Translations under genes and position numbers: made by a program | Shown here: in pieces, positions 7,320 through 15,312 of the stretch | Numbering within the stretch: the stretch's first letter is position 1 | How the letters are laid out: each line of letters opens with the position of its first letter | NCBI GenBank assembly: GCA_944391805.1 | Contig: CALXUY010000043.1 | Span: 1 to 36,779, forward strand | Source of the DNA: an uncultured Clostridia bacterium | GTDB taxonomy: Bacteria > Bacillota > Clostridia > Oscillospirales > CAG-272 | Direction: 5' to 3' | Length of the DNA: 36,779 nucleotides | Notes under the pieces: generated by a model | What the model was told of the DNA's origin: nothing | The model's database searches: none | The model's input: only the letters and a program-made list of their open reading frames with translations

Positions 7320-8012
7320 TCAGTTCAGCAGCTCAAATTTGTAGCCAACACCCCATACGGTTTTGAGAACCCATTTGTCGGAGGCGCCCTCCAGCTTTTC
7401 GCGCAGGCGCTTGACGTGAACATCCACGGTGCGGGAGTCCCCGAGATAGTCAAAGCCCCATACCTTATCAAGCAACTGATCCCGCGTGAAAACACGGTTG
7501 TAATTGGAGGCAAGGAAGTAAAGCAGCTCCAGCTCCTTGGGCGGAATGTCCACCGACTTGCCGCGCAGCTTGAGCTCATACTTCTGCAGACTGATCTCAA
7601 TATTTTCAAATTTGATCACCTCGTCGTCATTCTGACGGGTGTGATTCTGGTACCTCCGCAGCACGGCCTTGACGCGGGCGGAAAGCTCCTTCATATCAAA
7701 GGGCTTTACCACAAAATCATCGGCGCCCAGCTCCAGCCCCAGCACCTTGTCAAACACCTCGCCCTTGGCGGTAATCATGATGACCGGCTTGGAGGATATT
7801 TCCCGAATCTCCCGGCAGACCTGCCAACCGTCCTTCTTGGGCAGCATGATGTCAAGCAGAACCAGATCCGGCTCATACATTTTGAAGTAGCTCAAGCCCT
7901 CCACGCCGTCGCTTGCCAGCTTGACGTCGTAGCCCTCATTCTCAAAGTACATTTTCAGCAGATCGCTGATATTGGAATCGTCATCCACAACCAGAATTTT
8001 GGTGTCCGTCAT
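7320..8012 (-). CDS. OmpR/PhoB-family response regulator
   Basis: This 230-residue transcription factor has an N-terminal receiver domain with acidic pocket D10-D12, phospho-acceptor D54 (VLLDIMLP), T81 and K103. The C-terminal winged-helix DNA-binding domain (about 132-228) has the usual DSRTVDVHVKRLREKL recognition region and ends WGVGYKF. It is phosphorylated by the kinase encoded 146 bp downstream. Such regulators often control their own operon, here kinase, htrA and the zinc-ribbon gene. GGAGG lies 9 nt before the ATG. The promoter at 8206-8234 gives a leader of almost 190 nt. A second TATAAT-like box lies at 8050-8055 without a good -35. Confidence 0.95.
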   Translation of the reverse strand: MTDTKILVVDDDSNISDLLKMYFENEGYDVKLASDGVEGLSYFKMYEPDLVLLDIMLPKKDGWQVCREIREISSKPVIMITAKGEVFDKVLGLELGADDFVVKPFDMKELSARVKAVLRRYQNHTRQNDDEVIKFENIEISLQKYELKLRGKSVDIPPKELELLYFLASNYNRVFTRDQLLDKVWGFDYLGDSRTVDVHVKRLREKLEGASDKWVLKTVWGVGYKFELLN

Positions 8013-8205
8013 TTTTCAGATCCTCCGTTTTATCCATTGTTGTGCCTTCATTATAAAACGCCAATGCGGAAGTAATGTGACGGACTTATGAATTTTTATC
8101 AATTTTTGTGTTTCCATTCGGAATTTCGTGGTAAAAATTCAATTTTTTCGTCAAAATCTCAGGATTTCCGCATGACGCAGCGGCCGGCTATGCCGCATAT
8201 CCAAT

Positions 8206-8234
8206 ATTATACCACAAAATTGAACAGAATGCAA
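8206..8234 (-). promoter_or_regulatory. Promoter of the response regulator operon
   Basis: On the minus strand TTGCAT (8229-8234) and TATAAT (8206-8211) are spaced 17 bp apart. It points away from the ychF promoter, making a divergent pair about 50 bp apart. The 338-bp gap between the two genes is otherwise AT-rich, with no ORF. Confidence 0.65.
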
Positions 8235-8281
8235 ATGTTTTTTGCTAAATTATAAATTTTTTATAGATTTTTTTGATTCTA

Positions 8282-8310
8282 TTGCCAAACTGCAATTTTT
8301 ATATTATAAT
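8282..8310 (+). promoter_or_regulatory. Sigma-A promoter of ychF
   Basis: TTGCCA (8282-8287) and TATAAT (8305-8310) are separated by 17 bp, about 42 bp before the ychF ATG. The GGAAG ribosome binding site at 8336-8340 follows. Confidence 0.8.
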
Positions 8311-8351
8311 AGATAAGATATGACCGATACCGAAAGGAAGCACAAACTGTT

Positions 8352-9446
8352 ATGAAACTTGGAATTGTGGGGCTGCCCAATGTTGGAAAAAGCACGCTGT
8401 TCAACGCGTTGACCAATGCGGGCGCCGAATCTGCCAACTATCCGTTCTGCACCATTGAGCCGAATGTAGGGGTGGTTCCCGTGCCGGACAAGCGGCTGGA
8501 CTTTCTGGCAGAGATGTATCACCCGAACAAATACACTCCGGCCGTGATCGAATTTGTGGACATCGCCGGCCTGGTCAAGGGCGCCTCCAAGGGCGAGGGC
8601 TTGGGCAATCAATTTCTTGGCAACATCCGTGAGGTGGACGCCATCCTGCACGTGATCCGTTGCTTTGAGAATGAAAACATTATCCATGTGGACGGCAGCA
8701 TCGACCCGATGCGGGATCTGGAAACCATCAATCTCGAGCTGATATTTTCGGATATGGAAATGCTGGAGCGCCGCATGGACCGCACCCGCAAGGCCCTGCG
8801 CGGCGACAAAACACTGGCCGGAGAGCTGGAAACGCTCGAAAAGATTTACGCGGTACTGGAATCCGGCAAATGTGCGCGCACGCTGGAGCTGACCGATGAC
8901 GAGAGAGCCTGCCTCTCGGATACCCCGCTTCTGACCATGAAGCCGGTTATTTATGTGGCCAATGTCAGTGAGGACTGGGCTGCAAGCGAGCCGGTCGGGC
9001 TGCCCGCCTACCAGGCGCTCAAGGAATTTGCCGCGCAGGAGCATTCACAGGTCATTCCGATCTGCTGCCAGATTGAAGCCGAAATTGCCGAGCTGCCTCC
9101 CGAGGAAAAGGCAATGTTCCTCTCGGATCTCGGCATTGAAGAGAGCGGACTGGACCGCCTGATCAAGGCAAGCTATTCCCTCTTGGGACTGATCAGTTTT
9201 CTGACCGCCGGCCCCGACGAATGCCGTGCATGGACCATCCGCCGCGGGACAAAAGCACCAAAGGCGGCAGGCAAAATTCACTCGGATATTGAACGCGGCT
9301 TCATCCGTGCGGAGGTGCTGTCCTTTGACGCTCTCAAAGCCTACGGCTCCATGAACGCCGCCCGTGAGGCAGGCGTGCTGCGCAGCGAGGGGAAGGACTA
9401 CGTCATGCAGGACGGGGACATCGTCTACTTCCGGTTCAACGTATAA
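8352..9446 (+). CDS. ychF: Redox-regulated ATPase/GTPase YchF (Obg family)
   Basis: This 364-residue P-loop protein of the TRAFAC/Obg class is universal and binds ribosomes. It takes part in translation and stress responses and prefers ATP over GTP. The P-loop is GLPNVGKS (7-14) and G3 is DIAG (70-73). The G4 position reads N204-V-S-E207, the YchF form NxxE in place of NKxD, which explains ATP preference in the family. A coiled-coil helical insert lies about 125-200, and the C-terminal TGS domain ends with the conserved VMQDGDIVYFRFNV. Full family length. It stands alone between its own promoter and two terminators. Confidence 0.97.
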   Translation: MKLGIVGLPNVGKSTLFNALTNAGAESANYPFCTIEPNVGVVPVPDKRLDFLAEMYHPNKYTPAVIEFVDIAGLVKGASKGEGLGNQFLGNIREVDAILHVIRCFENENIIHVDGSIDPMRDLETINLELIFSDMEMLERRMDRTRKALRGDKTLAGELETLEKIYAVLESGKCARTLELTDDERACLSDTPLLTMKPVIYVANVSEDWAASEPVGLPAYQALKEFAAQEHSQVIPICCQIEAEIAELPPEEKAMFLSDLGIEESGLDRLIKASYSLLGLISFLTAGPDECRAWTIRRGTKAPKAAGKIHSDIERGFIRAEVLSFDALKAYGSMNAAREAGVLRSEGKDYVMQDGDIVYFRFNV

Positions 9447-9458
9447 ATCTTGCGCCAT

Positions 9459-9485
9459 GATGCGGCCGCTTCCAACGGCCGCATC
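9459..9485 (+). terminator. Hairpin after ychF
   Basis: GATGCGGCCG pairs perfectly with CGGCCGCATC over 10 bp across a 7-nt loop, followed by GTTTC. It lies 13 bp after the ychF stop and is probably the first of two stops for that transcript. Confidence 0.6.
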
Positions 9486-9500
9486 GTTTCATTGCAAAGG

Positions 9501-9534
9501 AAAGCCAGCCCGATGACAAAAATCGGGCTGGCTT
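9501..9534. terminator. Bidirectional terminator between convergent genes
   Basis: AAAGCCAGCCCGAT pairs perfectly over 14 bp with ATCGGGCTGGCTTT across a 6-nt loop. The A-rich 5' flank and T-rich 3' flank allow function on both strands, ending ychF from the left and the coat gene pair from the right. Confidence 0.85.
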
Positions 9535-9587
9535 TCCTGTTGTTGCTGCACGCTGCTTTCACAATGCGCACAGCACTGGCCGTTGGC

Positions 9588-9833
9588 TTACTGCCCGCTG
9601 AACTTTTGCTTGACCGAGTTCACCTTGTTCTGCTCGGCCTGCTCAACGGAATACCAGCCCTTGGCGGTCATTTTGTTGTAGATGCTGTCCTGCAGCTGCA
9701 GAGACTCGTTCAGCGCGTTGCTGAACACCTGGTGCACATTGGCGGTGGAGGATTCGATTGCGCCGTGCATATACAGGTCACAAACGCCCTTTTCCAACAG
9801 CAGAATATCTTCCATCAAATTCTTATCTTGCAT
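9588..9833 (-). CDS. CotF-type spore coat protein
   Basis: This 81-residue protein begins MQDKNLMEDILLLEKG and matches the small CotF (Coat_F) family. These are all-helical proteins with a ferritin-like four-helix pattern found in the spore coat or inside spores of Bacilli and Clostridia. I start at 9833 because AAAGGAGGAG lies 6 nt upstream. A longer frame exists but overlaps the preceding gene. The 57-codon gene upstream is only 14 bp away and shares its transcript. The promoter at 10053-10081 looks forespore-specific, which supports a sporulation role. Exact location in the spore is unknown. Confidence 0.8.
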   Translation of the reverse strand: MQDKNLMEDILLLEKGVCDLYMHGAIESSTANVHQVFSNALNESLQLQDSIYNKMTAKGWYSVEQAEQNKVNSVKQKFSGQ

Positions 9834-9847
9834 GGGTTGCTCCTCCT

Positions 9848-10021
9848 TTACAGTAAGCCGTAAAAGCTCTGAAAAATCTGGCGGTGCTTCTGGGCCATCT
9901 GCTCCACGCAGGCCTTCAGCTCCGCGTCCTGAATCTGGTTTGCCGTTTCCTGGCACTTGGTTTGAAAATACTGCTCATGTCCGAGCGCATCCTCCACGTA
10001 TAATAGTTCTTTGGTTGTCAT
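9848..10021 (-). CDS. Small spore coat-type protein (57 residues)
   Basis: An ATG at 10021 with AGGAGG 8 nt upstream starts a 57-residue protein, MTTKELLYVEDALGHEQ and onward, ending QIFQSFYGLL plus TAA. It is too short for a normal ORF list. It is a short two-helix protein of the kind found beside CotF-like genes in Clostridia, and may pair with the 81-residue product to complete a four-helix bundle (inference). The stop runs into the ribosome binding site of the next gene, so translation is probably coupled. Confidence 0.8.
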   Translation of the reverse strand: MTTKELLYVEDALGHEQYFQTKCQETANQIQDAELKACVEQMAQKHRQIFQSFYGLL

Positions 10022-10052
10022 TGGGAGATCCTCCTTTTTTTGAGTTTATGGA

Positions 10053-10081
10053 TAGTTTCTCCCGCTTTTCCGGATTTATAC
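10053..10081 (-). promoter_or_regulatory. Forespore-type (sigma-F/G-like) promoter of the coat gene pair
   Basis: On the minus strand GTATA (10077-10081) is followed after 14 bp by GGAGAAACTA (10053-10062). This fits the GYWTA and GGNRANANTW boxes known for sigma-F-class promoters, though their usual spacing is about 15. Transcription would start about 25 nt before the ATG at 10021. Confidence 0.45.
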
Positions 10082-10096
10082 CTCCTAACACATACA

Positions 10097-10120
10097 AAAA
10101 AGGGGCACGGATTTGTGCCC
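10097..10120 (-). terminator. Minus-strand intrinsic terminator without an assigned gene
   Basis: GGGCAC pairs with GTGCCC across 6 nt and is followed on the minus strand by CTTTTTTG. It would stop a leftward transcript coming from 10121-10337, where no minus-strand gene is supported. It lies just upstream of the coat gene promoter. Confidence 0.6.
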
Positions 10121-10281
10121 GTGACGAATGATAAAAAGCCCGTGGCGTACCTTACACGCCTGTATTTCAATCCCGGCATCGCCAAGGGCAGCAGATTTGT
10201 TCATAAAAGCTGCCGGCAATCGTCCGGTCAGACAAAAGAATGCCGGAGCTTTCCCAAATGAATCTCCAAAAACAGACAGAT

Positions 10282-10310
10282 GTATAACCGGTGTCAACCT
10301 TCGCAAACTA
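10282..10310 (+). promoter_or_regulatory. Possible forespore-type promoter of the small acidic gene
   Basis: GTATA (10282-10286) and TCGCAAACTA (10301-10310) are 14 bp apart, the same geometry as the divergent coat promoter, and share the AAACTA core. The first -10 positions fit the consensus less well. Transcription would start about 20 nt before the GTG at 10338. Confidence 0.35.
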
Positions 10311-10337
10311 ATATAAAATACGAAAGGAGGCAAAACC

Positions 10338-10559
10338 GTGTCCGAACCAAAAAAGCACGCGGAAAAGCTGAACGGTCAGAGCGCCGCGGACTACTCCCGC
10401 GACGTATTTCTGACCAACCCCATCGCCTCGGCCAATGACTGCACCGGTCTGACACCCTCGCTTCCCAAAACCCAAGGTGAAGCGGAATCCTACTGTGATA
10501 TTGCGGACGTCCCTGTCACTGCCAAGGACGGCTCCGAGGCCCATCGGCGGGCAAAATAA
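10338..10559 (+). CDS. Small acidic hypothetical protein (73 residues)
   Basis: The protein starts at a GTG with AAAGGAGG 7 nt upstream, which makes the start firm. It reads MSEPKKHAEKLNGQSAADY and continues with FLTNPIASANDCTGLTPSLP. It is hydrophilic with no membrane segment or known domain. The ANDCTGL..P motif seems to recur in small Clostridial proteins of unknown function (recollection, not checked). Its promoter resembles that of the divergent coat genes, so a role in sporulation is a fair guess. The function is unknown. Confidence 0.7.
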   Translation: MSEPKKHAEKLNGQSAADYSRDVFLTNPIASANDCTGLTPSLPKTQGEAESYCDIADVPVTAKDGSEAHRRAK

Positions 10560-10839
10560 GGCTGTAGCCGGACATTGCCTGCAGCCGCGGGCGCATTGCC
10601 ACGCCAGGCCCATCCATACCGGCAGTGCCGGAACGTGGACGGAGCAATGATTCGGAACGGTTTTTCCGCAACCGGATCCTCAATGGCTGCAAAGAATGAC
10701 ATGAACAAGCCATGCGCAGTCTGAACAGGCACCGCCCCGTCCCTCTCACTTTCCGTAAAGGGACGGGGCGGCGTTTGTCTGCTGTTTCGGTTCCACGCCG
10801 GTGGGAGTAGTGAATTCGCCGTAGCCGATCGGCCGGCAG
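10560..10839. other. Intergenic region downstream of polC
   Basis: No ORF with a plausible start was found in these 280 bases. They hold a CCGGCA-G-TGCCGG palindrome near 10619-10631 and a large GC-rich hairpin at 10732-10771, and are otherwise featureless. Confidence 0.5.
10732..10771 (-). terminator. GC-rich hairpin at the end of the polC operon
   Basis: CCGCCCCGTCCCT pairs perfectly with AGGGACGGGGCGG over 13 bp around a 14-nt loop. It lies 69 bp after the polC stop on the minus strand. There is no T run after it, so it may be a transcript-end stabiliser more than a classical terminator. Confidence 0.5.
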
Positions 10840-13800
10840 TCAGAACCGGATGGTGAGCTGGTCGGTTTCGTCTACATCGTCCAGCGCTCCGTTGGAACGG
10901 AGAATGTCAATGACCGTTTTGGAGAGCTTGGCGCGCAGCTGCAAATCCTCCACCGAAAAGAACTGCTCCTCCTCGCGGGCCCGTACAATGCTCTCGGCCG
11001 CGTTTTCTCCCAATCCGGGCAGCGCCGAGAAGGGCATGCGGATGCCTCCGTTCTCGGGCTGGAAGATGAAGGACTGGGATTTCCGCAGATCCACCGGCAA
11101 AAAGCGGATGCCTCTGGCCATGGCCTCGTTGACCAGTTGCAGCACCGGAATGCTGGCCTGCTCCTTGGGAGAGGCCTCCTTGCCCCGCTTCTGAATATCC
11201 CGCATGACGGCCACCACATTGGGCTTTCCGCCGGCAACCACGCTCGCGTCGAACCCGGTCGGCGCCACGGTGAACATGGTGCAGTAGAACTCCACCGGCT
11301 TGTGTACCTTGTACCATGCCAGCCGGATGGCCGACATGACATATGCCGCGGCGTGCGCCTTTGGGAACAGATATTTGATTTTCTTGCAGGAGGTGATATA
11401 CCAGTCCGGAACGCCGTGGTTCCGCATTTCCTGCTCCCACTCGGGCGTCAGCCCCTTCCCTTTCCGCACAGCCTCCATGATTTTGAAGGCCGTGGCGTTC
11501 TCCAGCCCATACCGGATCAGGTCGAGCATAATACCGTCGCGGGTCCCGATCACGCGGGAAATATCGCAAATTCCCTCCTTGATCAGATCCTGCGCGTTGC
11601 CCAGCCACACGTTGGTGCCGTGGGTCAGGCCGGAAATCTGCAGCAGGTCGGCAAAATTGCGGGGCTTTGCGTCAAGCAGCACCTGCTGGATAAAGGAGGT
11701 GCCCAGCTCTGGCAGCCCATAGGTGCCGATGGTGCAGCCCTCAATGTCCTCCGGGCGGATGCCGAGCGGCGCGGTGGATTCAAACAGCTCATACACCGAA
11801 CGGTCGTTCATGGCCACATCGTTGACCGAGGTATTGGTAAAGGTCTCGAGCCACTTGTATTTGGTTGGAATATCGTGCCCGAGCTCGTCCAGCTTGAGGA
11901 TGGTGTCATGCAGATAGGAAAAGGCGAAATGCGTGGTGACAATATCGGAATTCGGATCGTCGGCCGGGTGCTGCACCGGTGTAAAATCGTACACCTCGTA
12001 TTTCTGCGGCACGACAATGATGCCGCCCGGGTGCTGCCCGGTCAGCTTTTTGACGCCGGTACAGCCGTAAACCAGCCGGTTGACCTCGGCGCGGGGCAGG
12101 CTGATGCCCTTTTGCTCGAGATATTTGACGACATACCCGTATGCCGTCTTGTCGGCCAGCGTCCCGATGGTTCCGGCGCGGAACACATGCCCCTCGCCGA
12201 ACAATTCCTCGGTATACTTGTGTACCCTGCCCTGCACGTCTCCCGAGAAGTTCAGGTCGATGTCCGGGGATTTGTCCCCGTAAAAGCCGAGGAAGGTCTC
12301 GAACATGATGTCATGCCCGTCCGCCTTGTAGCGCGTGCCGCACTTGGGGCAATCCTTGTCGGGCAGGTCAAAGCCCGAGCCGACCTCGCCGTGTGTGAAG
12401 AACTCGCTGTGCCGGCAGGCCGGATTGGGGCAATAGTAGTGCGGAGGCAGCGGGTTGACCTCGGAGATACCGGCCATGGTGGCGACAAACGAGGAGCCGA
12501 CCGATCCCCGCGAGCCGACCAGATACCCCTGCTCCTCGCTGAAATGCACCAGACGCTGCGCAATCAGATACAGCACCGCAAAGCCGTTTTTGATGATGGA
12601 GGTCAGCTCCTTTTCCAGCCGCGCCGAAACCAGCTCGGGCAGCGGGTCGCCGTACATCTGCTTGGCCCGCGCCCAGCACATGTCCTGCAGCTCCTGCTCG
12701 GCCCCCTCCATCTCGGGGGTAAAGGACCCCTTGGGAATGGGACGGATGCGCTCGATGCGGTCGGCAATCAGATTGGTGTTGGTCACCACCACCTCGTAGG
12801 CCTTTTCGGCGCCGAGATAGGAAAACTCCTCGAGCATCTCCTCGGTGGTGCGGAAGTAGAGCCCAACGTCCTTGTCGTAATCCCGGAATTTCATACCGGC
12901 CAGCAGGATTTTCCGGAACAGCTCATCCTCCCGGTTGAGAAAATGCGCGTCACAGGTGGCACAGACCGGCTTGTTGTACTGCTCTCCCAGCTCCACCACG
13001 CGGCGGTTGAGGTTGCGCAGGCCCTCGTCGTCCGCAATTTTGCCCTCGGCAATCAGAAAGCGGTTGTTGCAGATCGGCTGAATTTCCAGATAATCGTAAA
13101 ACCCGACAATCTCCTCCAGCTCGGATTCCGGCCGGTTCTCCAGAATGGCCCGGATCAGCTCGCCCGACTCGCAGGCAGAGCCGATGATCAGCCCCTCGCG
13201 GTGCTTTTCCAGCACGGTTTTGGGAATGCGCGGGTTGCGGCGGAAATAGTTGAGATAGCTGTAGGAAATCAGCTTGTACAGATTTTTCAGCCCGACCTGA
13301 TTCTGCACCAGAATGATCTGGTGATAGGTGTTGAGCTTGAGCGGGTCGGCCTTGTCTGTCATCTCCCGCCGCAGATCGCCGAAATTGTGCAGCTCGGTTT
13401 TGTGCAGCCGCTCGGTCATCTGAAAATAGATCATCGCCAGCATTTCCGCATCGTCGCAGGCGCGGTGATGGTTGAACTCGCCGAGCTGATACAGGTTGGC
13501 GATGACGTCCAGCTTGTGCGATTTCAGCTCGGGGTTGATGTATTTGGAAAGCGCGACGGTGTCGAGATAGGGATTTTCAAAGGGCAGCCCTGACTGCTGG
13601 GCAAAATACCGGATAAAGCCGATGTCGAAGTTGGCATTGTGCGCAATCAGCAGAGGCAGCGGCTGGCCCTCCTCCACCCGATCGTTCCCGATAAAGGCGA
13701 AAAAAGCACGCAGCGCATCGGCCACCAGCGGCGCATCGGCCACCATTTCGTCGGTGATGCCGGTCAGCTTTACGATGTCCTCGGGAATCGGCACCTCGGG

Positions 13801-15312
13801 ATTGACAAAGGTGTTGAAGCGGTCGAGCACCTGCCCGTCCTTGATTTTCACGGCTCCGATCTCGGTGATTTTGCAGTTGCGCACCGAAAGACCGGTGGTT
13901 TCGATGTCAAATACGATACTCTCGGCCTCAAAGCTCGGGTTGCAGGTGCCGGAAATCGCGCCGGCCGTATCGTTGACAAAGTAGCTTTCAATTCCGTAAA
14001 TCACCTTGAAGGGGGAGTCCTCCCCGGCGAGCTTTTCGAACGCCAGCATCGCGTCGGGAAAGCCCTGCACGTTGCCGTGGTCGGTGATGGCCACGGCGGG
14101 GTGCCCCCATTTGAGCGCGGTTTTGACTGCGACGTCGGGCGGAATCAGCGCATCCATTGTGGACATGGTGGTGTGCAGATGCAGCTCTACCCGCTTCTGC
14201 GGGGCCTTGTCCTGCCGCATCACCTTGGAAATTTTTGCAATGTCGGTATAGAAAAAGGTGTAATCGAGATCGGTTTTGCCCTTGCGGGTCATCTGCTTGA
14301 CATAGCCCTTCATCGCATAAACGCCGCCGTTTTTCACAATGTCGCCCAGCTCCTTTGCCTGCTCCAGCTCCATCCCAAAGGTACGGTGCTCGATCGAGGC
14401 GTTGCCGTCGAACAAATTGAAGGTGATGTCCATCTTGTCTCCGCTGCGGTTTTCCTCGGCGGTGTATCCAAAGACCTCGCCGAGCAGAACAATGTTTTTT
14501 TGCGGGTGATTGATGGAAGCGATTGCAGTGGGCAGAATATCGAATCGGCTGCCAAAGACCACCTCCGGGGCCGAGATGTCGAAAATGCTGTGCCCGATGC
14601 GGCAGGTTCCGTCCTCCCGCAGCTCGGGCGTGGGATCCACCCCCTCATAAATGCTGGAGGCTCTTGGCAGAACCTCGCGCTCCGGCTCCTCCGGCAGTCC
14701 GCCGGAGGAGGAATACTGCGCCTGTGTCTGCTGTATCTGGCGGTACTGGCGCTCGGCCTGGGCGGCGTCCAGCTCCATCTCGTGTATGCGGTCGCTCACA
14801 CTGCGGCAGGCCTGCGCGGGGTCATAGTCCTCCTGCTGCCGGATCTCCACGTGAATATCCACACCAAATTCCCGCCGGATGATGTCCTCCATCAGCCCGG
14901 GCGTTTTGGCGTCGTAAATCAGGCCGATGCCGCTCTCGGTGAACGGAATTTCCAGCTCCAGCCGGCTGCCCTCCAGCCGGTAATGGCAGTTGTTGAAAAA
15001 GCCGTTGGCCACAATGCCCATGCGGTTGGTTTCGGTCAGCAGCTCGGGGACATAGCTTTCGGAAAACAGCTCGCTCGGGTAGCGCGGGCAGATATGCACA
15101 AAATTCAGCCCATAGGCCTTTTGAATTTCCTGCTCCACCCGGCAGAGCACCGCGCGGCGGATAATATGCGGAAAAGAAGCAGAGATTTCAATGAATTTCT
15201 GCTCCTTGTCAAACCGCAGCCGGATGCTCTCGGGAGGAGCGGACAGTAGCCACTGCCTGTCCGGGTCGGCCGGGTGATATTTGGAAAAAATTTCGATTAA
15301 GGTTTTGCTCAT
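10840..15312 (-). CDS. polC: DNA polymerase III alpha subunit, PolC type
   Basis: This 1490-residue enzyme is the main replicative polymerase of low-GC Gram-positive bacteria, with built-in 3'-5' proofreading. Order of parts: N-terminal domains (1-235), OB domain (about 245-360), PHP domain starting HLHTTMS (377-383) and interrupted by the DEDD exonuclease (about 465-635). The exonuclease has D469/E471, H558 and D563, and H616/D620. The polymerase core has GSRGSVGSS (933-941), a zinc cluster C961, C966, C988, C991, and catalytic D1017 and D1019 in PDIDLNF, with a third Asp near D1142. The ATG overlaps the ispG stop by 4 nt, and AGGA precedes it. It is the last gene of the eight-gene operon. 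Length is normal for the family. Confidence 0.98.
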   Translation of the reverse strand: MSKTLIEIFSKYHPADPDRQWLLSAPPESIRLRFDKEQKFIEISASFPHIIRRAVLCRVEQEIQKAYGLNFVHICPRYPSELFSESYVPELLTETNRMGIVANGFFNNCHYRLEGSRLELEIPFTESGIGLIYDAKTPGLMEDIIRREFGVDIHVEIRQQEDYDPAQACRSVSDRIHEMELDAAQAERQYRQIQQTQAQYSSSGGLPEEPEREVLPRASSIYEGVDPTPELREDGTCRIGHSIFDISAPEVVFGSRFDILPTAIASINHPQKNIVLLGEVFGYTAEENRSGDKMDITFNLFDGNASIEHRTFGMELEQAKELGDIVKNGGVYAMKGYVKQMTRKGKTDLDYTFFYTDIAKISKVMRQDKAPQKRVELHLHTTMSTMDALIPPDVAVKTALKWGHPAVAITDHGNVQGFPDAMLAFEKLAGEDSPFKVIYGIESYFVNDTAGAISGTCNPSFEAESIVFDIETTGLSVRNCKITEIGAVKIKDGQVLDRFNTFVNPEVPIPEDIVKLTGITDEMVADAPLVADALRAFFAFIGNDRVEEGQPLPLLIAHNANFDIGFIRYFAQQSGLPFENPYLDTVALSKYINPELKSHKLDVIANLYQLGEFNHHRACDDAEMLAMIYFQMTERLHKTELHNFGDLRREMTDKADPLKLNTYHQIILVQNQVGLKNLYKLISYSYLNYFRRNPRIPKTVLEKHREGLIIGSACESGELIRAILENRPESELEEIVGFYDYLEIQPICNNRFLIAEGKIADDEGLRNLNRRVVELGEQYNKPVCATCDAHFLNREDELFRKILLAGMKFRDYDKDVGLYFRTTEEMLEEFSYLGAEKAYEVVVTNTNLIADRIERIRPIPKGSFTPEMEGAEQELQDMCWARAKQMYGDPLPELVSARLEKELTSIIKNGFAVLYLIAQRLVHFSEEQGYLVGSRGSVGSSFVATMAGISEVNPLPPHYYCPNPACRHSEFFTHGEVGSGFDLPDKDCPKCGTRYKADGHDIMFETFLGFYGDKSPDIDLNFSGDVQGRVHKYTEELFGEGHVFRAGTIGTLADKTAYGYVVKYLEQKGISLPRAEVNRLVYGCTGVKKLTGQHPGGIIVVPQKYEVYDFTPVQHPADDPNSDIVTTHFAFSYLHDTILKLDELGHDIPTKYKWLETFTNTSVNDVAMNDRSVYELFESTAPLGIRPEDIEGCTIGTYGLPELGTSFIQQVLLDAKPRNFADLLQISGLTHGTNVWLGNAQDLIKEGICDISRVIGTRDGIMLDLIRYGLENATAFKIMEAVRKGKGLTPEWEQEMRNHGVPDWYITSCKKIKYLFPKAHAAAYVMSAIRLAWYKVHKPVEFYCTMFTVAPTGFDASVVAGGKPNVVAVMRDIQKRGKEASPKEQASIPVLQLVNEAMARGIRFLPVDLRKSQSFIFQPENGGIRMPFSALPGLGENAAESIVRAREEEQFFSVEDLQLRAKLSKTVIDILRSNGALDDVDETDQLTIRF

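Noticed and set aside
11137..15249. Long plus-strand ORFs (818 and 536 codons) over polC
   Set aside because: Antisense shadows of PolC, whose catalytic motifs are all on the minus strand.
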